In this document: piece after piece, positions 59,163 through 64,000 of the stretch
How the letters are laid out: each line of letters begins with the position of its first letter
How positions within the stretch are numbered: position 1 is the first letter of the stretch
DNA from: Flavobacterium odoriferum
Lineage (GTDB): Bacteria; Bacteroidota; Bacteroidia; Flavobacteriales; Flavobacteriaceae
Length of the DNA: 64,000 bases
Direction of reading: 5' to 3'
Assembly (NCBI RefSeq): GCF_025499515.1
Contig: NZ_JAMKFA010000001.1
Span: forward strand, 434,001 to 498,000
Position numbers and translations under genes: made by a program
Notes under the pieces: model-generated
What the model saw: only the letters and a program-made list of their open reading frames with translations
Database searches by the model: none
What the model was told of the DNA's origin: nothing

Positions 59163-60166
59163 TGGGAAAAGTAACCTTTTTAAATCCAGAATTTTTGTGG
59201 CTGTTTTTGGTTTTACCATTAGCAATTGCTTGGTTATTTTATAAACGCAATCAGCTTTCGGCAACTTTAAAAATGAGTTCATTAGAACCATTTAAAAAAA
59301 ATAGAACTTTTTTAGCGAAAGCAAAACCTTTTTTATATGTTTTACGATTAATTGCATTGAGTTTCATCATAATTGCATTGGCACGACCAAGAAGCGTTGA
59401 TGTAACTTCAAAATCAAAAACCACCAAAGGAATCGATATTGTAATGGCAATCGACGTTTCGAGTAGTATGTTAGCAAACGATTTAAAGCCAAATCGTTTA
59501 GAAGCCTTGAAAAAAGTAGCGTCAACCTTTGTGCAAGATAGAGTTAACGACCGAATTGGTTTAGTGGTTTACGCTGGCGAAAGTTATACCCGAACTCCTG
59601 TAACTTCTGATAAAGCCATTATTTTACAATCGTTAAAAACGGTAGAATATGACGATTCAATTATAGCTGATGGAACCGGAATAGGCGTTGGTTTAGCCAC
59701 CGCAATTAATCGAATAAAAGATAGCAAAGCAAAAAGTAGAATCATTATTTTATTGACCGATGGTGTCAACAATTCCGGAACAATTGACCCAAGAACAGCT
59801 GCCGAAATTGCTAAAGAATACGGAATAAAAGTTTATACGATTGGAATTGGAACCAACGGAAAAGCGATGTTCCCTGTAGCAAAAGACGCCAACGGAAAAT
59901 TAGTTTTTAGAATGATGCCTGTTGAAATCGACCAAAAATTAATGCAAGAAATTGCAAAAACAACCGATGCAAAATACTTTAGAGCAACATCAAACAAAAA
60001 ACTTCAAGCTATTTACGACGAAATTAATAAGTTAGAGACTACAGAAATTGACGAGAAAAAATTTTATAACTACGACGAAAAATATAAAATATTCGCACTC
60101 ATCGCTTTTGGTTTGTTAGGAATTGAAGTGTTGTTGCGTAATTCAGTTTTTAGAGGAATCGTTTAG
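59162..60166 (+). CDS. batA: VWA-domain protein BatA
   Basis: A 334-residue membrane protein. The N-terminal helix pair (FLWLFLVLPLAIAWLFY, FLYVLRLIALSFIIIALA) is followed by a VWA domain with MIDAS MAIDVSSSMLAND, TDGVNNSG and a C-terminal membrane helix (IFALIAFGLLGIEVLL). It is part of the aerotolerance/Bat complex, whose molecular role is not settled. Its ATG overlaps the previous stop, so it is translationally coupled. Confidence 0.93.
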   Translation: MGKVTFLNPEFLWLFLVLPLAIAWLFYKRNQLSATLKMSSLEPFKKNRTFLAKAKPFLYVLRLIALSFIIIALARPRSVDVTSKSKTTKGIDIVMAIDVSSSMLANDLKPNRLEALKKVASTFVQDRVNDRIGLVVYAGESYTRTPVTSDKAIILQSLKTVEYDDSIIADGTGIGVGLATAINRIKDSKAKSRIIILLTDGVNNSGTIDPRTAAEIAKEYGIKVYTIGIGTNGKAMFPVAKDANGKLVFRMMPVEIDQKLMQEIAKTTDAKYFRATSNKKLQAIYDEINKLETTEIDEKKFYNYDEKYKIFALIAFGLLGIEVLLRNSVFRGIV

Positions 60167-60177
60167 AAAAAGAAAAA

Positions 60178-61221
60178 ATGTTTGAATTAGAAAGCCCAAA
60201 ATATTTTTATTTAGTAGCACTCATTCCAATTGTAGTGGCACTTTTTCTATTCAATTTATTTTGGAAAAGAAAAAAGCAAGCTGCTTTTGCCGATTTGGAA
60301 TTGTTTAGAAAATTAAGTCCCGAAAAATCAACGTTTAAACCCGTTTTAAAATTAATTATTTTGCTTTTGGCTTTGGCTTGCGTGATAATAGCTTTGGTAA
60401 ACCCAAAAATGGGAACCAAAATGGAAACCGTAAAACGACAAGGAATCGACATTGTTTTTGCGATTGATGTTTCTAAAAGTATGTTAGCCGAAGACGTGGC
60501 GCCAAATCGTTTAGAAAAAACAAAGCAATTGGTTTCGCAAATTATCAACCAATTAGGAAATGATCGTGTTGGAATCGTAGGTTATGCCGGAAGTGCTTAT
60601 CCTGTTTTACCGATGACAACCGATTACAGCATTGCAAAAATGTATTTGCAAAGCATGAATACAAACATGGTTTCTTCGCAAGGAACAGCTTTTAATGATG
60701 CGATAAAACTTTCGGTTGATTATTTTGACATTAAAGACACTAGTAAGCTAATTATTTTAGTTTCCGATGGGGAAGATCATGGCGATGGAGCTGACGAAGC
60801 AATTGAAATGGCACAAGAAAAAGGCATTCGTATTTTAACAATTGGTGTGGGTACAGAAAAAGGAGCTTTAATTCCTTTAAAAGATGATAGAGGAAACATT
60901 TCGTCCTATAAAAAAGATCAAAACGGAGAAAACGTCATCACAAAATTATATCCAGAAGTTTTACAAAACATTGCCAATAAAACCAAGTCAAAATACATTG
61001 TTGGTACTTCTACAAAAGAAGTAGTGGAAGAAGTAAAAAAATCGCTGGATAAAATTGAAAAATCAGAATTTGAATCACAACAGATTGCCGATTTTGAATC
61101 ACAATATCAATGGTTTTTAGGACTAGGCTTTTTGTTGCTATTAGTAGATGTTTTTCTGTTGGAGAAAAAAACAAATTGGGTGCAAAAGTTGAATTTATTT
61201 AACGAAAAAAAACATGAATAA
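60178..61221 (+). CDS. batB: VWA-domain protein BatB
   Basis: A 347-residue BatA paralogue. N-terminal helices (FYLVALIPIVVALFLFNLF, LIILLLALACVIIALV) precede a VWA domain with MIDAS FAIDVSKSMLAED and SDGEDHGDGAD. A C-terminal helix (WFLGLGFLLLLVDVFLL) ends the protein. It overlaps batC by 8 nt. Confidence 0.93.
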   Translation: MFELESPKYFYLVALIPIVVALFLFNLFWKRKKQAAFADLELFRKLSPEKSTFKPVLKLIILLLALACVIIALVNPKMGTKMETVKRQGIDIVFAIDVSKSMLAEDVAPNRLEKTKQLVSQIINQLGNDRVGIVGYAGSAYPVLPMTTDYSIAKMYLQSMNTNMVSSQGTAFNDAIKLSVDYFDIKDTSKLIILVSDGEDHGDGADEAIEMAQEKGIRILTIGVGTEKGALIPLKDDRGNISSYKKDQNGENVITKLYPEVLQNIANKTKSKYIVGTSTKEVVEEVKKSLDKIEKSEFESQQIADFESQYQWFLGLGFLLLLVDVFLLEKKTNWVQKLNLFNEKKHE

Positions 61222-61957
61222 GATAGTTTACATAGTTGTTTTATTGATAAGTGGCGTTCTTTTTAGCCAAGAAAAAGATAAAAATCTGTACAACGGAAAT
61301 CAATCTTTTGCACAAAAAAGTTACACCAACGCCGAAGCGGATTATCGGGTAACTGAATCGAAAAAATCGCCAAAAAAAGCAGTTGCAGCATACAATTTAG
61401 GAAATAGCATTTACCGTCAAAATCAGCCTGGCGAAGCACAAATTAAATACATTCAAGCTTTAGAATCGGCAAAAACGAAAACCGAAAAACATCGTATTTA
61501 TCATAATTTAGGCAACACATTTATGCTAGATAAAAATTACGACGCTGCTGCGGAAGCCTATAAAAATGCTTTACGAAACAACCCATTAGACGAAGAAACA
61601 CGTTATAATTATGCTTTAGCAAAAAAGAAGAAAAAAGAAAATCCACCACCAAATGGCAACAACGACAAAAATAAAGGCGGCGGAAACGAAAATAAACCGC
61701 AACCCGAAAACAACAAAAACGACAAAGGAAACAATAAAAAAGATCAAGATAAAAACAAAGGCGAAGACAAAAAAGACGACAAAGGCGATGGAGACAAAAA
61801 AGACGATAAAAATGAATCGCCAAAGCCAAGTGGTGCTGACAAACAACGTATCGACAATATTTTAGATGCTGTTAATAATGCTGAAAAGAAAATTCAGGAC
61901 AAAGTGAATGAGAAAAAAGTAAAAGCACGTCCTGCATCAAATGAAAAAGATTGGTAA
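61214..61957 (+). CDS. batC: TPR protein BatC with a highly charged tail
   Basis: A 247-residue exported protein. A short signal (IVYIVVLLISGVLFSQ) precedes TPR repeats at about residues 22-135 (AAYNLGNSIYRQNQPGEAQI, HRIYHNLGNTFMLDKNYDAA). A low-complexity K/N/D/G/E tail (about 140-205) follows, then a helical end. It overlaps batB by 8 nt and is 3 nt from batD. Confidence 0.92.
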   Translation: MNKIVYIVVLLISGVLFSQEKDKNLYNGNQSFAQKSYTNAEADYRVTESKKSPKKAVAAYNLGNSIYRQNQPGEAQIKYIQALESAKTKTEKHRIYHNLGNTFMLDKNYDAAAEAYKNALRNNPLDEETRYNYALAKKKKKENPPPNGNNDKNKGGGNENKPQPENNKNDKGNNKKDQDKNKGEDKKDDKGDGDKKDDKNESPKPSGADKQRIDNILDAVNNAEKKIQDKVNEKKVKARPASNEKDW

Positions 61958-61960
61958 TCA

Positions 61961-63751
61961 ATGAAAAAAATAATTTTAGGGATAATCATTTTTATATCGG
62001 TTTCTGTTTCTGCTCAAGTAAAATTTGAAGCACAAACCGATAGAGATACCTATGGTTTAAACGAAAGAATCCCATTGGTTTTTTCCATCAATAATGAAGG
62101 TGATAATTTTGTAGCTCCAAAATTCACAGGGTTTAAAGCTGATGGTCCTTTTATAAACAAAGGAAATCAAACTTCTATAACTATTGTGAATGGAAGAATG
62201 ACACAAAAGCGAGAAATTTCAACACAAGTAATTTACTATTTAACACCCACAAAAAAAGGAACTTTTACTATTGGTTCGGCTTCGATTGAATATAACGGAA
62301 CGGTTTATAAATCGCAACCTATTAAAATTAAAATTACCGACCCAATTCAAATGCCAAGTTATCCTGGACAAAACCCAAGACAACAGCAACAACAAAATTA
62401 CAATTTTGGCGAAGGAATTCATTTGGTTGGCGAACTTTCTACCAAAAATCCTTATGTAAACGAACCCGTTACCGTGATTTACAAATTATATTTTCCGTAC
62501 AATAGTTCGGTTTCCAATTTCAGAAACTTTCAAGCACCAAAATATGAAGATTTTTGGAGTCAGTACATCGATATCAAGCAACTTCGTGCCGAGAAAGGTA
62601 AATTCAACGGAAAAGATTATAGCATGGTGGTGTTGCGAAAAGTAATTTTATATCCGTTAGAAGCTGGAGCCAAAAAAATCGAACCATTTAAAATTGATAT
62701 CGATGCAGAAGTTCCAACTGGAAGAAGAGATTTTTTTGGTCAATATGAAATGACGGCTATCGAAAAATCACTTTCAACAGGAATGCAAACCATCAATGTA
62801 AAACCACTTCCCGAAAACGGAAAACCAGGAGGATTTACTGGTGCGGTTGGAAAATTTGATTTTGTAGTGAAACCATCAAAAACGTCTTTAAAAGCTGGCG
62901 AATCTTTAGATTTAGAAGTGAGTGTTTCAGGTAAAGGAAATTTAAAATTATTTACATTACCAAAACCAGTGGTTCCAAGCGCGTTAGAAATGTACGATCC
63001 AGCTCATACAGAAAATGTACAAACTCCAGTTACGGGTATGACCGGAAAAATTTCAGACAAATACACGATAATTCCACAATTTAAAGGGAAATATACGATT
63101 AAACCAATGGAGTTCTCGTATTACGATTTGGTAAGTAAATCGTACAAAACCATCACTTCAAAAGAAATTACAATTGATGTTGCGGAAGGTGACGGAACAT
63201 TTGTAGCCAATACACCAAGTGCGAATAAACAAACCATTCAGAAAAAAGAAGTATTCCAATTCAATAAATTGAAAACAGAATTTGTATCTGCTTCTAGAGA
63301 AGATTTCTTAGGTTCAGGATTGTTTTATAGTTTGTTATTTGCACCATTATTATTGATTCCGATTGTGATGATTGCTAGAAAACAAAAAGAAGCAAAAGAT
63401 GCCGATGTTGTAGGTAATCGAGTTAGAAATAATAACCGATTAGTGAAGAAATATTTGTCGGAAGCCAAAAAACAAATGGGCGAGAAAGTTCCGTTTTATA
63501 TGGCAATGGAGAAAGCGTTACACAATTTCTTAAAAGCTAAATTACATATCGAAACGGTTGAAATGAGTAAAGAAAACATCATCGAATTATTACAACAACG
63601 AAACGCATCAGAAGAAAGTATCAATCGATTTATGGAATTAATGAACGATTGCGAATTTGCAAGATATGCACCAGCAACAGATATTGCCATGACAAATGAT
63701 TTTGAACGAGCTGTGGAACGAATTTCAGAACTTGAAAAACAATTGAAATAA
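61961..63751 (+). CDS. batD: Oxygen-tolerance protein BatD
   Basis: A 596-residue membrane protein. A signal (GIIIFISVSVSAQ) precedes several beta-sandwich domains (KFEAQTDRDTYGLNERIPLVF near residue 22, ALEMYDPAH in the middle). A membrane helix near residue 450 (GLFYSLLFAPLLLIPIVMIA) and a cytoplasmic helical tail with MAMEKALHNFLKAKLHIE follow. It is the standard BatD layout. The last base of its stop codon is the first base of the next start codon (TAATG). Confidence 0.93.
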   Translation: MKKIILGIIIFISVSVSAQVKFEAQTDRDTYGLNERIPLVFSINNEGDNFVAPKFTGFKADGPFINKGNQTSITIVNGRMTQKREISTQVIYYLTPTKKGTFTIGSASIEYNGTVYKSQPIKIKITDPIQMPSYPGQNPRQQQQQNYNFGEGIHLVGELSTKNPYVNEPVTVIYKLYFPYNSSVSNFRNFQAPKYEDFWSQYIDIKQLRAEKGKFNGKDYSMVVLRKVILYPLEAGAKKIEPFKIDIDAEVPTGRRDFFGQYEMTAIEKSLSTGMQTINVKPLPENGKPGGFTGAVGKFDFVVKPSKTSLKAGESLDLEVSVSGKGNLKLFTLPKPVVPSALEMYDPAHTENVQTPVTGMTGKISDKYTIIPQFKGKYTIKPMEFSYYDLVSKSYKTITSKEITIDVAEGDGTFVANTPSANKQTIQKKEVFQFNKLKTEFVSASREDFLGSGLFYSLLFAPLLLIPIVMIARKQKEAKDADVVGNRVRNNNRLVKKYLSEAKKQMGEKVPFYMAMEKALHNFLKAKLHIETVEMSKENIIELLQQRNASEESINRFMELMNDCEFARYAPATDIAMTNDFERAVERISELEKQLK

Positions 63752-64000
63752 TGAAAAATAGAATTATACTATTCCTTTTGTTTTTGATTTCATTTGCCAA
63801 TGCAAGTGAATCCATCGACACTACTTTCAAAAAAGCTAACGATTTATACAACAAAGGCGATTACGAACTAGCGCTACAATCTTTCGGGAGCATTGTAAAC
63901 CAAGGCAACGAATCGGCTGATTTGTATTTTAATATTGCCAATTGCTATTACAAATTAGGCAAAGTAGCGCCATCCATTTACAATTACGAAAAAGCACTGC
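63751..64000 (+). CDS. BatE-like TPR protein, 3' end beyond the window
   Basis: The gene starts at the TAATG overlap with batD. The visible 83 residues have a signal peptide (IILFLLFLISFANA) followed by TPR-type helices (FKKANDLYNKGDYELALQSF, LYFNIANCYYKLGKVAPSIY). In the Bat operon this position is BatE. The rest of the gene is off the window, so C-terminal features (normally TM and SH3-like) cannot be seen. Confidence 0.85.
   Translation, partial: MKNRIILFLLFLISFANASESIDTTFKKANDLYNKGDYELALQSFGSIVNQGNESADLYFNIANCYYKLGKVAPSIYNYEKAL

Noticed and set aside
61521..61865. Several long ORFs on both strands over the batC tail
   Set aside because: They arise from the AAA/GAA/AAC-rich low-complexity codons; products are unnatural V/F- or K/T-rich strings.
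1..64000. CRISPR arrays, tRNA or rRNA genes, riboswitches
   Set aside because: No regularly spaced direct repeats with spacers, no cloverleaf-type sequences ending in CCA and no known aptamer cores were seen on reading both strands.

Overview
The window reads as a chromosomal segment of a Flavobacterium-like member of the Bacteroidota. The base composition is AT-rich. Several intergenic regions carry the Bacteroidota -7 promoter element TAnnTTTG. Gene content is typical of the group: a SUF iron-sulfur operon, a MoxR/Bat operon, TonB-dependent receptors, GLPGLI proteins, and the families DUF4837, DUF3078, DUF2480 and DUF5689. I found no rRNA, tRNA, CRISPR array, phage or intact insertion sequence.

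Layout. 1-8 kb is housekeeping: a 5'-truncated PIF1/RecD-like helicase, a DoxX membrane protein, holB, pgk, a LysM lytic transglycosylase, a DUF4837 lipoprotein and an acetyltransferase. 8-15 kb is an accessory locus on the minus strand: an orphan LuxR-type response regulator followed by three tandem cassettes. Each cassette is a small secreted protein with a near-identical leader plus a GLPGLI protein; the last ends in an outer-membrane barrel gene and the middle one keeps a scrap of such a gene. 15-26 kb holds ompA-like, ctpA-like, rnpA and EF-G2-like genes, an XRE/small ORF/HNH islet with a gene remnant, and three exported or metallo hydrolases. 26.7-34.2 kb is the suf operon, containing an inserted four-helix-bundle gene flanked by inverted repeats. 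34-45 kb holds DUF3078, hflX, a TonB receptor/lipoprotein/DUF5689/nuclease-like locus, 3-hydroxyanthranilate dioxygenase and an ALDH7 dehydrogenase. 45-49.7 kb holds miscellaneous envelope genes and REP-like sequence. 49.7-53.3 kb is a second signalling locus: two tiny exported ORFs with matching C-terminal tails, a lipoprotein-type TPR histidine kinase, a response regulator and a separate two-TM protein. 55.6-64 kb is the moxR-DUF58-bat operon, running off the end.

The most interesting material is the pair of peptide-rich two-component loci. The two response regulators are homologous. Each locus has its own palindrome (GTATGGT-N3-ACCATAC beside the first, TACAGA-N3-TCTGTA beside the second), but in both the palindrome centre lies 30-31 nt upstream of a -7-like box. 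This is where a class II activator would sit. The second palindrome lies in a perfect 45-bp direct repeat placed before the peptide/kinase operon and again before the two-TM gene. I infer two related regulons that control small exported proteins; neither matches a described system that I can name. All functional links are read from sequence and not tested.
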